Shown here: in pieces, positions 6,888 to 17,559 of the stretch
Layout of the letters: the number at the start of each line of letters is the position of its first letter
Numbering within the stretch: the stretch's first letter is position 1
Assembly: GCA_963663365.2 (NCBI GenBank)
Contig: CAXXIH010000001.1
Span: forward strand, 992,001 to 1,056,000
Length of the DNA stretch: 64,000 nucleotides
DNA from: G963663365 sp963663365
GTDB taxonomy: Bacteria; Hinthialibacterota; Hinthialibacteria; Hinthialibacterales; G963663365
Direction: 5' to 3'
Position numbers and translations under genes: made by a program
The notes under the pieces: model-generated
What the model saw: the letters and a program-made list of their open reading frames with translations, nothing else
Told to the model about the DNA's origin: nothing
The model's database searches: none

Positions 6888-9880
6888 TCGAATGTTACCG
6901 TGACATCTGTTGACGGGCCGCGAACGAGCGATAATTCGCCTGTCTCATCCAGTTCAACCACGACATAACGGTATGATGCTCCGTGCACGATGCCCACATA
7001 GTCCATGTAATAGGCTGCGACGGTGTATTCTCGTATAAACGGATCTTGGATGTTTCCGGAAGCGTCCGTGTTGATTGATTCGATCAATGGGCTGATCTGG
7101 ACATAAGGTTGATCAGCGATATCTGTTCTTTTCCGGTAAACGACAAAAGGCGTATTGACGACCAATATATCGAGCGGATTCACTTCTTGGGATTGACTAT
7201 GTGCGGGATCCGTGAGTTGGATCGCAATGCCACGTACCGTGTAATCCTCATCGGGAATTGTTGTGTAAACAGGCAATGCATCGGTATGTTCCGGCAAAGA
7301 ACGCACCGGCCATTCGAGGCGCTCCTCCGAAGTATCCTCTTCTGACCATGTGAAACGGTATGTGTCTCTTCCTTCTATCGAACTGCCGAGATGATCGATC
7401 CCCTCAATCCAAATTCGGTAGGATGTATTTGTCTCCAAAGGAACTGTCCCTGCATCGTCAAGTGTGGAGAAACGAACGGACCACAAGCTGGTTGAGTCCT
7501 GATAACTCAGTTCATCGATAGCGTAAAGAGTTGAAACCGGAGTGGCGTTTGCAACCGTAACAGCGGGGAGATTTGCGAGCGCTCCCGCCCGCGCGATTAA
7601 GCCTGTGGCGAAGTTAATGCGAAATCCCGAAACACCTTCCGACGGGCCGAACCACTTAATACGGGCTTCGGGTGATGAGGCTGTGCCAAGAGCGGTGACG
7701 GAATCGATATCCGGTTGCACGGTTTCATCACCTTCAAAGACAACCCGCGCTTCAAGATAGGTCATTCCGCTCAGGTTTTGATTTTCATCGTAAAGGCGGA
7801 CCGCATAACACATCATGGCGGCGGAACCGGGACGTAATGTATCAACGAGAGTGACTGTGGTTTCGCCTTCATCCGCGCGGACGGTTGTTATTCTTTGGAA
7901 ATCTTCACATTCCTGACCACGATAAAGAACCGCTCCGACCGCATCATCCGTAAGTGTGACCGTGATTTCGAGCGGTGTGCTTCCGCCATCCGCCGTGGGG
8001 TGATGGGGGATCCGGTCAGGATTTAATGCATCGACACAGATTTTGTTTATGGTTACTCCCGCCTCAACAAGGATATCATGCTGTGTGCTTTTGCTATTGA
8101 TTAACTTCGACAGGATTTCTCTTGGGAGTTCAGAACCTTCGCACCATTCCCCAAGAGACGTGCGGAAGTAGAAGAAGTAAGTGATGTCATCATTGACCGA
8201 TTCTGTATCAAGACGAACTGTGTCAGTAACTTTCTTTTCGGTATCCAGTCCAAATGGTCCATCAAATAGAATCTCTGATTTGCCTTTGTCTCTTTTTATG
8301 ACGCGGGCTGCGACGATCCGCTCGTCCATCCTGCGGAGACGGAAAACAACATCCGTTCTTCCGGTAAGCGGTTGCTGGCCTTCATGACGGAAACCGACAT
8401 TGCAGTTGTAGCGATAGGTGCAGAGTTCGATGGTGGATGGCGGATCGGGCGCCTGCCGGTCATACAAAACACCCCGTACCGGCGCGGAGAGCGGGCTGCG
8501 ATTTCCCGCCGCATCGATAGCGGCCACACAATACCAATAGGCCCGCCCCTCATCGTTGGTCACATCGATGCCCGTGTCTTGATAGAAAACTGTCGCAGTA
8601 ACGGATTCCGGGACCGCCGCGATAAAACCTTCCGGAACGGTATAGACATATTCCGCGTCATCCGCGAATGGCGGACCTGCCCGGCCCACATGATGGTAAT
8701 AACGGTAGCGAAAGAGCTGATAAGCCACCGTATCTCCATCAGCATTACTCAGCCATTGGAGTTCGATCCTTCGGTCATCACCAACCCGGTCCTCAATCGT
8801 CGTTAAGCCCTGGGGAATTGGCGGGGCCTGACGGTCTTGGATGATGACATCGATTGGATTTGTCGGCTGGCCATTTTGGCCCAAGAGATCGCGCGCGGCG
8901 ATCCAGTACGAAAGCCGGTCACCCGCATTAAATGGAGTTCCTTTTCTTTCGATTCGGTCGAATGACAAATTGTCATCCATAAAATCGTAGTGCTCATCTT
9001 CACTTCGTTCCGGGACTGTGGGACCGCCGAGCATAAGGGGCAACCGGTTGACTTTTTGGAGAAGTCCCGCCGCCATAAGGCTTGAGAATGTGTCACCTGC
9101 TGCACGGGCTCCTTCATAGCGGTATACATTGAAGCCGAATCCGAGTGGCGCGACGGCATTTAAAGCCGTTGTACTATCCCAACGCAGAAATACTTTGCGG
9201 TCGCCCCGTAATCCTTCGATCTCCACTTCTTCCGGATCGGAAGGGGGCGGAAGAGTTGTGATCGTTGAAGCATCGATCGTGATTCGTCCTAAAAGAAGAT
9301 TGTCTTCATCGGCTCCGGTGGTTGTTCGTAATTCGTATGTGTATGTGGCTGGAGCAACCCGGTCCAGATAGCCGAGTCCTTCAACGATTGCGACGCCATA
9401 ATTGGATTGCACCAAAAAGCTCGAACGCGCCGAACAAGATTCGCACGTATCAGTACCATCGAGGATGCGAAGCAGTTGATGAGCATAATCATCGCGGGTA
9501 ACTCCACTATCCCGCATGCCATCGAGGACATCGATGATGTCTTCGAGTATCGCTTCTTCTCCCGGACGTTCGAAAATGCTTCGGATGAGATTGATATTGC
9601 GTAATTTCCCGGTAGTGCTGATTTTTGTGTATGTAGTAGAAGAGAGGGGAGTTCCCGGTTTGCGATAAATCGAAAATTGCGTAAACGGAATTTCGCCGTT
9701 CACCGCGTACCAGCGTAATAAGACTTTGTTTTCCGGACCCGGGCCGTTCCCGACAAGGCCGACAAAGAAAATGGGGCCGTCGCGGTCCACGCTGTCTTGG
9801 CAGACTCCGGTTCCGGTTGCCACGATAAGAACGCAGGCAAACAGCCAACGCAGATATGTCTTAGTTACATTCGACATCAT
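6884..9880 (-). CDS. Secreted multi-FN3-like domain protein
   Basis: 998 residues with the start set at the ATG of 9880 (a second ATG at 9877 is equally possible). The frame is open upstream to 10075, but only the 9880/9877 start gives a signal peptide (TKTYLRWLFACVLIVATG, cleaved near VCQDS), with a GGGAAG element about eight bases upstream. The first codons overlap the end of the preceding gene (stop at 9861-9863). The mature protein is a string of fibronectin-III-like beta-sandwiches, recognisable by repeated L-x-W and Y-x-Y/ A-x-D-x-x-G-N patterns such as KVFLRWDS, IELQWLSN, AIDAAGNRSPLS and RITVTLTDDA-like strands. No catalytic motif is seen. It is the middle gene of a three-gene operon with tight overlaps on both sides, suggesting the products are made in fixed ratio and act together outside the cell. 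Confidence 0.82.
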   Translation of the reverse strand: MMSNVTKTYLRWLFACVLIVATGTGVCQDSVDRDGPIFFVGLVGNGPGPENKVLLRWYAVNGEIPFTQFSIYRKPGTPLSSTTYTKISTTGKLRNINLIRSIFERPGEEAILEDIIDVLDGMRDSGVTRDDYAHQLLRILDGTDTCESCSARSSFLVQSNYGVAIVEGLGYLDRVAPATYTYELRTTTGADEDNLLLGRITIDASTITTLPPPSDPEEVEIEGLRGDRKVFLRWDSTTALNAVAPLGFGFNVYRYEGARAAGDTFSSLMAAGLLQKVNRLPLMLGGPTVPERSEDEHYDFMDDNLSFDRIERKGTPFNAGDRLSYWIAARDLLGQNGQPTNPIDVIIQDRQAPPIPQGLTTIEDRVGDDRRIELQWLSNADGDTVAYQLFRYRYYHHVGRAGPPFADDAEYVYTVPEGFIAAVPESVTATVFYQDTGIDVTNDEGRAYWYCVAAIDAAGNRSPLSAPVRGVLYDRQAPDPPSTIELCTYRYNCNVGFRHEGQQPLTGRTDVVFRLRRMDERIVAARVIKRDKGKSEILFDGPFGLDTEKKVTDTVRLDTESVNDDITYFFYFRTSLGEWCEGSELPREILSKLINSKSTQHDILVEAGVTINKICVDALNPDRIPHHPTADGGSTPLEITVTLTDDAVGAVLYRGQECEDFQRITTVRADEGETTVTLVDTLRPGSAAMMCYAVRLYDENQNLSGMTYLEARVVFEGDETVQPDIDSVTALGTASSPEARIKWFGPSEGVSGFRINFATGLIARAGALANLPAVTVANATPVSTLYAIDELSYQDSTSLWSVRFSTLDDAGTVPLETNTSYRIWIEGIDHLGSSIEGRDTYRFTWSEEDTSEERLEWPVRSLPEHTDALPVYTTIPDEDYTVRGIAIQLTDPAHSQSQEVNPLDILVVNTPFVVYRKRTDIADQPYVQISPLIESINTDASGNIQDPFIREYTVAAYYMDYVGIVHGASYRYVVVELDETGELSLVRGPSTDVTVTFE

Positions 9881-12800
9881 AATCCACTTCCCATTCCTCA
9901 TGGATAAAGGTGAGGTCGATCTGCGTTCCGCAGGCGTAACACCACTTGTCGTTAAATGCATCGTTAAGCGTATCCCAGTCTTCCGGTTCACAGTCGCCGG
10001 CTCCGCCTGCAACCCAAGCCTGTCCATAGAAGTAGTAAGCGGAACCTTCGCGTCCGCCGATGAGTGTGAGTTCACCCTTTACGGATACAACGCAGAGCCC
10101 TTCGCCATACGCGCCTGCAACCAACTTACCGCCGTATGTGGGGCCGTCCGCAAAATACCAAGCGGCGACTTCCGCTTCAGCGGCAATCGTAAATACGCAT
10201 CCGTAATTGTAGATCGGGAACGATGCGCCTACTGATGCAAAAACGCCACGCATCTCATCAATGGTTAATAGAGACGCAACTTCCGGGTCGAGAATTTCAA
10301 GCGGCTCGAGCGTGCATGATGTACCCAGGAATATGCCGCCTTCGACGCTGTACTTGTCGAATTGGCCTTTTCCCATTGCCCAGATGTAATTCTCAACCTG
10401 ACCGACGGCGAGTCCGAATCCCAGATCGCTAAATGCCACGGCCTCGAAATCGATCGTGCCTTCGGTTATCAGACTTCCACCCACATTAACCAAGGTTGGG
10501 CCATCAAGCATCATTGCGAATTCGATTGATGCAATAAGGTCGGAGCCGGTCCAACTAAGATCTACATCCGTAGCGCCGACGCGAATATCCAGCGCCGAAT
10601 CGCCTTCCAAATTTGCCAGGCAGGTTTTTCCCGAGTTTTCGACTTCGTACCGAGTGATGTCCAGGTAACCGGAGAATGTCATCTCATCCGGAATGGCGAG
10701 TTCGAGAGAGGCGTCGATGTGTAGTTTTTCCAAGACATCGCCGGAGATGATGGCGTATCCTTCCATCTCAGCGCCACGGAATCCGTTTACATTTTTAATT
10801 TCGCTCTCTGTGCCCTCTGTGATACCGGCCGCTTGCTCCAAGAAATCATCGACAACGTCGTTCAACTCATCCAATACAAGCGTTGCCTGTTCGTAGAGCA
10901 TCTCTTTAACAGGGATCAACCATTCGGAAACTTCGCTGTTGACGGCTTGGAACATTGAACTGTTGAAAATGGAATCGAGGATCATGTCCGTCAGCTCGTC
11001 GGCATCCATCGTTTCGATTTGCTCGATGTTATCCAACTGGACAAAGAAATCTTCGAATTCCTCACGGATCGATGTGTCAAGAACATCGATGTTTGCAGTT
11101 GTGAAGATGGAGTCCAAAGTAAGCGGATCGGTCAAGACGGCTTCCGCTTCATATAAAACGGCCAGGATTTCGTCGATGGGTTCAACAAGACGCTGTTGTA
11201 CTTCTTCCACATCTGTAAGGACTTGTTCGACATCAAAATCGGTAAAGAGATCGAGCGCTTCTAATGCCAGGTCGATAATGTCGCCGACCATGCCTTCGAT
11301 ATCATCGACACTGAATTGCAGAGCTGTGCTGACTTCTTCGAGCACGTCAATGATGTTTTGGATTACGGTCACGATTTCGGAACGTACATCACCGGTTTCG
11401 GACCCAAGTGACGAGTAGAGATCAATATCCCCCATCAAGTTGTCGATCACATTTCCGATATTGGCATCGATAATGGCTTCAGCCTCATCCCGGGGAAGCC
11501 CTTCAATCTGAGATTGAAGATCATTTAATGCGCGTTCGACGTGATCATGAATCATTTCGCGGAGGATTGGGCGAAGGATTACGGAAATATCGCCCGATAG
11601 GCTGTCGGAAAGTTCATCGAGTTTGTCGCGGACGGCATCGAATAAGACATCTTCCAAGACATCGCCGACGCCATCCGCCGCGCTGGAGAAATTCAGATCC
11701 GGCAAACCTTCGATTCCAATGCCGAATGTGATCTCCGCGTGTTCTTGGTCGAGATGCGAGATTGCGGATTGGATATCGATAATAAGCAGGTCTTGCCCCA
11801 GGCTTTCGCTCGATTCAAACGATGTGTCCGAAGGGCTGTATTTCACTTCATAAGCAAGCGGAAGTACGCCGCCGACTTCTGTCTCGAGCGTGATCTTGCG
11901 ATCTTCGCTGTAGTTATAAAATTGGTCTGTAAGCGATGCGCCGGAAGGTGAGTAGTCATCCGGCCAGCCATCATGGTCTGCATCGGCCTCGGGATCGTCA
12001 TCCCATTGCGAACCATCGGAGAGCCTATGGGATGAGGGCCGCATTTGGCTATGAACCCGGGGAGAATCGAAGAATGGAACATCAATGAAGTTTGCGAATG
12101 AATAGAATCCATTGGGACTGGCATCACCATCCCAGGTTGTGAGATAGAGCGTTTCAAGTGTTGTTCCATAATCGTCGATTGTGGTATCGACCGGCTCCGC
12201 TACAAGCGAGTTTGCTATCGAACCGCAAGGACGGAAATTGAGCTGCATAAGCGGCTCATCACCGAGACCTTCTACGGTGTTGACGCTGGAAATCCAAAGA
12301 GTTTTATCATACGTGCCGCCACCTTCACGCTGCTCGAATCCAACCGTCGATAAACGCAGGTCAGCCAACCAATAGTCCAGTGTTCGTGTTTCGGTCAGTT
12401 CGTCTTCGGGGATTGCACCATCGGTAAAGTTGCCGCATGGATCCAGCGTCATATCTTCAAATGGAATATCAATTCCGGCGGGGTAGGGAAGGTCGATTTG
12501 TCCGGCGATTTTTGTGTCATAACCTTCGGAGTCGTTATCGAGATAGGCTTGGCCGAACGATGTAAGTGTAATGGCGTAACCTTGATCGCCGCATTCGGGA
12601 TCGGGATAGAGTTCAAGTTCGGAGTCGGCTCCTAAGGTTGCATCAATCGTTCCCGTATAACCGCCCCAGCGAATATAGAATTTGCTTCCTTCATTAAGAG
12701 TCACATCCAATGACTCACTACCACCAATGACAGCATTTACGGACATGCCTTGCAGGTGATTGGTCATCAGATTGATGCCTGCGTAATAACCCTCACCTGC

Positions 12801-14504
12801 TGTGTACGATGTTGAACCGTCATAATAGAGGTCTTCCGAAGTTTCCGATCTGCCCGCGAGAAGATATTGGTCCACTTGATCGGCGGTGCTAACCGGCGCG
12901 GAATCATGCAAAACGAAGCCCGGTTGATACCAGGCCACGCGGGACATGGTGTCCCCTGAAAACGTGTTGAAACCGAATGTGTACGTTGTTCCGAGTTCGC
13001 CTTCATAGGCAATCGAGCCATCGCTGGAGAGCGAGATGCTATCTGCGAATGAATACGTAAACGATTCCGCCGGATACGAACCGGATTCGCACGCACTGAC
13101 TTCGGTTTGGAGCTGAATATCGATCCCATCCACGGCGCTGACCGAACTTTGTATCTGCCCGTCTGTGATTGATATCGTGACCCGGCCGTGTTTTATATTT
13201 GCGCCATATGGGAACAGGGACTGGTACTCGCTGGCATCGCCCTGCAAGCCAGCCTGCAGGCCCGAAGCCGTAACCGTAGCGTTTACGGTCCAGTTGGTGT
13301 TGAAGAGACCATCATTTCCGGGGCGTTCACCCGGAGCAACCATGAAGCGTGCGTGGTGTATGTACTCCGCATGAGGATTTGTCAGGCTCAGATCAATACC
13401 CGGACTGAATGCAGCTGAATCACCGGCAAAGTTGAGGGGGATGCCTTCTGCATAAAGCAAAATAGGATCGCTGATCGGAATTGATGAAGCGGTGAGCTGA
13501 AGTTCCTGGCCCAAAGGCTGCAATCCAAGGCCCAATGGATCCATTCTAAGCGTTGAACCCGGATAGGTTTGAAGCCGATGGCTGATTGTTTCCGGCAAAT
13601 AAACGTAAACATCCGCCTCCGCGCCGGTATTGTCGAGCCGGCCGTTTTCTAGGCGATAGGACCATCCGTCGATTTCAAATGGATCGATGTCGGCGAATTG
13701 AGCCTTTCCGGCATGAACTTCTAAATCGAGCGTTCCGGCGTTTCGCTTCGCTTCGAGCGAAGTGAATGTCACTGTTTGGCCGGAGTAATCCGCCGTGCCA
13801 TTCAAAGTGGGAGGAGAGAGTATGAAGGTTGTTGTTTCATCAAGCGTTGTTTCGATACTTCCGAATAAAAGTTTTCCGGATGTGTGCAAAAGCGATGCCG
13901 GAGCGGAAATCGCAAGATTGTTTCCCCGGTTGGTGTCAGCAAGCCGCATCATGGGATCAGCGGTGATAAAAAGGTTATAAGCGTCGACTTCAAGCGGAGT
14001 AAAATTTTGAAGAGGAAGGCTCAAGTCGATAGTCGATGTATCCCCGGTCAGTTCGCCGCCGTTAATTGGTACCGTCCAGGAAGCATCTTCCACACCATCC
14101 GACCCCAATAACGATACGCTTAAATCCAATTCGGGTACGGCCAGCCCACCTGATACCGTAACCAAAACCGTGGCCGGTATGACTGCGTCCTCGGGGGGGA
14201 TTGCGATCAGAAGAGAATCCGAAATGACAGCGTTGGAAATGGAGAGATCGGGGATAACAATTACAAATGAGGTTGGCGTTGGCGTGGCGGTGGCAATCGG
14301 GAACGGAGTTCTTCCCGGGGAAAAGATGCTTGTTGGTGTTGGGGTTGGTGTGGCGGCAGCACGCGAATTTGGATTAGAAATTGTCTGAGCTTGCACACTG
14401 AAGCTTAATACGAATAAAACCGTAGTAAGCATGCATAGAAACAGAATGTTTTGCAGCCGAACTCTTACCACGATACTCCCTGCCATCTTTATACTGAAGC
14501 ACAT
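9861..14504 (-). CDS. Very large secreted protein with acidic helical middle region
   Basis: 1547 residues from the first in-frame ATG (14504). A GTG at 14471, four bases after a GGGAG element, is a strong alternative start and leaves an intact signal peptide (LFLCMLTTVLFVLSFSVQAQ). After cleavage comes a Pro/Thr linker (PTPTPTS twice, about 50-80), a CARDB-like beta domain (about 85-205), a long region of beta-rich, Asp/Gly-rich sequence (about 205-870), then an unusual acidic, amphipathic helical region (about 880-1190, many D/E-x-x-I/L-x-x-V heptad-like steps) and a C-terminal beta-rich domain with Cys-Tyr-Ala-Cys (about 1525). No enzyme family was recognised. The helical block inside a beta-rich secreted protein suggests a rod, stalk or membrane-interacting part. 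First gene of the operon with the two following secreted proteins. Confidence 0.8.
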   Translation of the reverse strand: MCFSIKMAGSIVVRVRLQNILFLCMLTTVLFVLSFSVQAQTISNPNSRAAATPTPTPTSIFSPGRTPFPIATATPTPTSFVIVIPDLSISNAVISDSLLIAIPPEDAVIPATVLVTVSGGLAVPELDLSVSLLGSDGVEDASWTVPINGGELTGDTSTIDLSLPLQNFTPLEVDAYNLFITADPMMRLADTNRGNNLAISAPASLLHTSGKLLFGSIETTLDETTTFILSPPTLNGTADYSGQTVTFTSLEAKRNAGTLDLEVHAGKAQFADIDPFEIDGWSYRLENGRLDNTGAEADVYVYLPETISHRLQTYPGSTLRMDPLGLGLQPLGQELQLTASSIPISDPILLYAEGIPLNFAGDSAAFSPGIDLSLTNPHAEYIHHARFMVAPGERPGNDGLFNTNWTVNATVTASGLQAGLQGDASEYQSLFPYGANIKHGRVTISITDGQIQSSVSAVDGIDIQLQTEVSACESGSYPAESFTYSFADSISLSSDGSIAYEGELGTTYTFGFNTFSGDTMSRVAWYQPGFVLHDSAPVSTADQVDQYLLAGRSETSEDLYYDGSTSYTAGEGYYAGINLMTNHLQGMSVNAVIGGSESLDVTLNEGSKFYIRWGGYTGTIDATLGADSELELYPDPECGDQGYAITLTSFGQAYLDNDSEGYDTKIAGQIDLPYPAGIDIPFEDMTLDPCGNFTDGAIPEDELTETRTLDYWLADLRLSTVGFEQREGGGTYDKTLWISSVNTVEGLGDEPLMQLNFRPCGSIANSLVAEPVDTTIDDYGTTLETLYLTTWDGDASPNGFYSFANFIDVPFFDSPRVHSQMRPSSHRLSDGSQWDDDPEADADHDGWPDDYSPSGASLTDQFYNYSEDRKITLETEVGGVLPLAYEVKYSPSDTSFESSESLGQDLLIIDIQSAISHLDQEHAEITFGIGIEGLPDLNFSSAADGVGDVLEDVLFDAVRDKLDELSDSLSGDISVILRPILREMIHDHVERALNDLQSQIEGLPRDEAEAIIDANIGNVIDNLMGDIDLYSSLGSETGDVRSEIVTVIQNIIDVLEEVSTALQFSVDDIEGMVGDIIDLALEALDLFTDFDVEQVLTDVEEVQQRLVEPIDEILAVLYEAEAVLTDPLTLDSIFTTANIDVLDTSIREEFEDFFVQLDNIEQIETMDADELTDMILDSIFNSSMFQAVNSEVSEWLIPVKEMLYEQATLVLDELNDVVDDFLEQAAGITEGTESEIKNVNGFRGAEMEGYAIISGDVLEKLHIDASLELAIPDEMTFSGYLDITRYEVENSGKTCLANLEGDSALDIRVGATDVDLSWTGSDLIASIEFAMMLDGPTLVNVGGSLITEGTIDFEAVAFSDLGFGLAVGQVENYIWAMGKGQFDKYSVEGGIFLGTSCTLEPLEILDPEVASLLTIDEMRGVFASVGASFPIYNYGCVFTIAAEAEVAAWYFADGPTYGGKLVAGAYGEGLCVVSVKGELTLIGGREGSAYYFYGQAWVAGGAGDCEPEDWDTLNDAFNDKWCYACGTQIDLTFIHEEWEVDYDVECN

Positions 14505-14786
14505 ACCGAACTTCAGCGATCCTGTGAGCTCGCCCGGCCTGCAATGCTATTCCCCCGAACGACAACATTAATACGGGTGTCTCGATGTTGTCAACCTTGT
14601 TGGTTTTGCAATGCCTAACTGACAATGGCATTGTATTGGGTTATGAGTGATAGAAATAGAAGTATAGAAAGGCGAGCACCGGTTTGTATTCATAATACTT
14701 AAATTTATATATGAGTACGAGTTATTATCTATTTGTGTGTTATAGATGATGGATCATGTGCAACGCGGTAATAGGAAAACAGGTCA

Positions 14787-17285
14787 TTAATTTTGTAGAA
14801 GCCATACTTCGGCCACTTGTGTGCCGCGTCCTGTAAACCGTTGCCATGTGAGTTCGAGGGAGCCATCCTGTGTTGCTTCGCGTGGGATTGGGAATACGAG
14901 TGGAGTGACAGCGGGTTCGGCAGCATCTTGTTTCGGCATGATTTGGGCTGCACTATCTTGTGTAATTGTATAACGGACGTTTTCTACGGTGTGGCCATAT
15001 GGACCATGAATCTCATATTGACCATCGGCAATAAGTCGAGCCGTCGCATTATAACGCCCGAGGTATGTTACTCGAATACGGTAGGTGCGTTCGGGATCAA
15101 GTCCATCGTATCGCAATACCAGAGGTGTCTGATTAAGCGCTTCGCTGACATCCAGCCATGAAAGACGATACGGTTCGCCGCTTGGCCGTGAGTGATCTTC
15201 GCGCGGTGTGGTGATACCCGCCGGATCATCCCATAATGGTTTGGGTTTCACTAGATGAGGCTGCTTAAAAGAACATCCCAAATCGTCATAGAATCCACCG
15301 GGGCCGGGGTTTTCCCAATCCGCAACGCGTGCGATCCGTTGCAGTTGAATGTCGCCTTCTGCCGTTTCATCGGGCATCGATGCGCCGGTTTTGCCGGAGA
15401 GAATGGCGTCGAATTCATGCTCCATCCAGACCTTGTTGTTCAGAGGCGTGTCGAGAAAATCGAGTACTGCACCGCGTTCTGAATTCCGCGCCTTGTAGTT
15501 TTTGACATCCAATTGCGCACCGATGCTTTCATACAACTGTGCGCCGAGTTCCAGAATGCGTTCCTTAAGCGGATTCGTTGTTTCATCTTGATCCGATTCG
15601 GCTAAGATCGACCGAGCTTGCTCGATAGCCTTTTCAATTCCCACATCCGGTGCGCGTCGTAATGCAGCGCACGCACGATCTTCGATTTTCTGAGCCTTTT
15701 GTAAGCGTAACCGTGTGTAATGATCGTAGTAGGCGCGCAATAAACATTCTTGAAAACGCCAATTGGTGAAAAGTTTTTGATCCGCGCTTTCTTCGATTGC
15801 TTTCCAGTGCCGGAATGTTTCTTCGACACCTTTGTTGTCCGCCAACGAGCCCTCGAAATTACGTTCCAGCCTGTAGATGCCTTCACGGACTTGTTCGGCG
15901 ATATCCCACCCGAAAAAGAAACGCGCATAATCGAGCATGATATCGTCAAGATTCCGGTCCGGATTCCAGCCCAATGCAGTCCACACGACTTTATTTACAT
16001 CGTCGCCGACGCCATCCGAATATGTGACAAAGCCATTGCAATACTCATCGAACAGATTGTGAATCCGGGCATGACCTTTGGGGCGCGGCGCAAAAGGTTC
16101 GCGTCCTAATGTCTGAGCCAATGCACGATCCCAGCCCGGGACAGGGTATTGTCCCCGCACGCAATGGCCGATGTCGGAATACCGGCGGATCGGATATCGA
16201 CTGGGTGTGCGGGTTCGTTGTTCACTCGCCGGAATTCGTGTCCATGCACCATAGACGACACCCGTTATCCATTCGGGTTGTTTGCGCTGAAGATAGTCGA
16301 AAAACCAATTGTTTTGCTCCGGATCAAAACCTTGATTCGATACCCATACACCAACATTCGGATGGACCTTGCGTGCTTCTTCGGCAAATTTTCCCGTCCA
16401 ATAAAGCATTCGGTCGGGACGCCGGTGTTCGCTGCCTCCATCGCCGCCGGTTGCATAGATATGGTCCAAATGGGGAAATACACGAAGCGCCTCTGCTCTC
16501 TGTTTTAGACTGTGTTCAAGCCTTTCATCTGTTTCGCCTTCTCCGCCGATTGCTCCGGTAAACAACCAGAAATCGTACCCATATTCCTTGCAGATGCGCG
16601 ACCAGGCCGCAGCCATTTCGCCTTTGCTTACTTTGGCATGCGGGCCGTCATATTCATCAGGATTTCGGAAGGTTGTTGTTTCGAAGCCATTCGCGCCAAA
16701 AACGGCAAGTTCACGCATGTATTGTTCGTAGACTTCCGGGGTCCACGCATCGTAGCAGTGGGATAATGTCCGGTAACCGATTTGGTGGCCACGGTATGGA
16801 TAACGGGGTGCAGTGGATACGCGATAGTCCGCCGGCAATTCGATTGTTCCCGGTTTCATTCGAAGTGCCAGCAATAAACGTCCGGCGGCAAACAAGACAC
16901 CGCGCTCATCATGTCCCGCAAGCACTACGGCGGGAGGTTCAGCTTTAGAAAAGGCGCCGATGGCAAAGCCTTCCGCCATTTGGGGAATGTCGAGCGTGGT
17001 TAGAAAAGCGCCTAGTTGTTCGGGCGCATTATCGCTCCGGCAAAGATGGATCACCGGCGCAGCGCTGCCGGGGAGAACCGTGCTCCTCGTCAATGTGATT
17101 CCGGTTCGTTTCTCGATTTCTTCAGAAAGCATGCGAGCTGCCGTGAGTATGACCGTATTATCGCCATGAGTGACGATGACAGCGTTTGTTAAATCCAGGG
17201 GAGTGGCGGAAGAATGAACCGGTGTCGTAACCCACAAAAAGAACAGCGTGCTGAGAATTCGGCGGTAATATGCGGCAATATTCAA
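14787..17285 (-). CDS. Secreted glycoside hydrolase-like protein with alpha-glucuronidase/GH20-type N-terminal domain
   Basis: 832 residues. The start is a TTG (17285) with AAGGA eight bases upstream; it is followed by a signal peptide ending near VTTPVHSSA. Residues about 30-135 form the non-catalytic alpha/beta domain seen in GH67 alpha-glucuronidases and GH20 hexosaminidases (AARMLSEEIEKRTG, GFAIG, GRLLLALR). From about 150 a TIM-barrel-like region begins with RYPYRGHQIGYRTLSHCYD, with acidic clusters such as DHIYATGGDGGSEH and NLFDEYCNGF. The C-terminal part (about 600-832) has a helical block and a beta-sandwich with carbohydrate-binding-like sequence (YRIRVTYLGRYNATARLIADG). A glycosidase acting outside the cytoplasm is likely; the substrate and catalytic residues were not fixed, and assignment to GH67 itself is not claimed. 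Confidence 0.75.
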   Translation of the reverse strand: MNIAAYYRRILSTLFFLWVTTPVHSSATPLDLTNAVIVTHGDNTVILTAARMLSEEIEKRTGITLTRSTVLPGSAAPVIHLCRSDNAPEQLGAFLTTLDIPQMAEGFAIGAFSKAEPPAVVLAGHDERGVLFAAGRLLLALRMKPGTIELPADYRVSTAPRYPYRGHQIGYRTLSHCYDAWTPEVYEQYMRELAVFGANGFETTTFRNPDEYDGPHAKVSKGEMAAAWSRICKEYGYDFWLFTGAIGGEGETDERLEHSLKQRAEALRVFPHLDHIYATGGDGGSEHRRPDRMLYWTGKFAEEARKVHPNVGVWVSNQGFDPEQNNWFFDYLQRKQPEWITGVVYGAWTRIPASEQRTRTPSRYPIRRYSDIGHCVRGQYPVPGWDRALAQTLGREPFAPRPKGHARIHNLFDEYCNGFVTYSDGVGDDVNKVVWTALGWNPDRNLDDIMLDYARFFFGWDIAEQVREGIYRLERNFEGSLADNKGVEETFRHWKAIEESADQKLFTNWRFQECLLRAYYDHYTRLRLQKAQKIEDRACAALRRAPDVGIEKAIEQARSILAESDQDETTNPLKERILELGAQLYESIGAQLDVKNYKARNSERGAVLDFLDTPLNNKVWMEHEFDAILSGKTGASMPDETAEGDIQLQRIARVADWENPGPGGFYDDLGCSFKQPHLVKPKPLWDDPAGITTPREDHSRPSGEPYRLSWLDVSEALNQTPLVLRYDGLDPERTYRIRVTYLGRYNATARLIADGQYEIHGPYGHTVENVRYTITQDSAAQIMPKQDAAEPAVTPLVFPIPREATQDGSLELTWQRFTGRGTQVAEVWLLQN

Positions 17286-17559
17286 GATATTATCCTTTCA
17301 TTGTTATCCCAGCATTGTCTTCCGCGCCGGTCTCCTGTTGCACCTGATGTTATTGTAGCGGGCCGGAAAACGAAACGCATTGGCATTGCTCTTAAAGAAA
17401 ACATTGTTGGAAAGATTCGTTGTTGTTTAGTGGACCGGATGAGTGAATCCAGGATTTATAGTTCACCTTGGCCATCATGAAATACCTATCATTATTCCTT
17501 TATCTATTTTCCTTTTCATGTGTGGTAGACGATTTTGTTAACCGTAATTCCCGCCTCTT

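Noticed and set aside
9881..10075. N-terminal extension of the FN3 protein
   Set aside because: It lies wholly inside the preceding gene in another frame and would bury the signal peptide; the start was moved to 9880.
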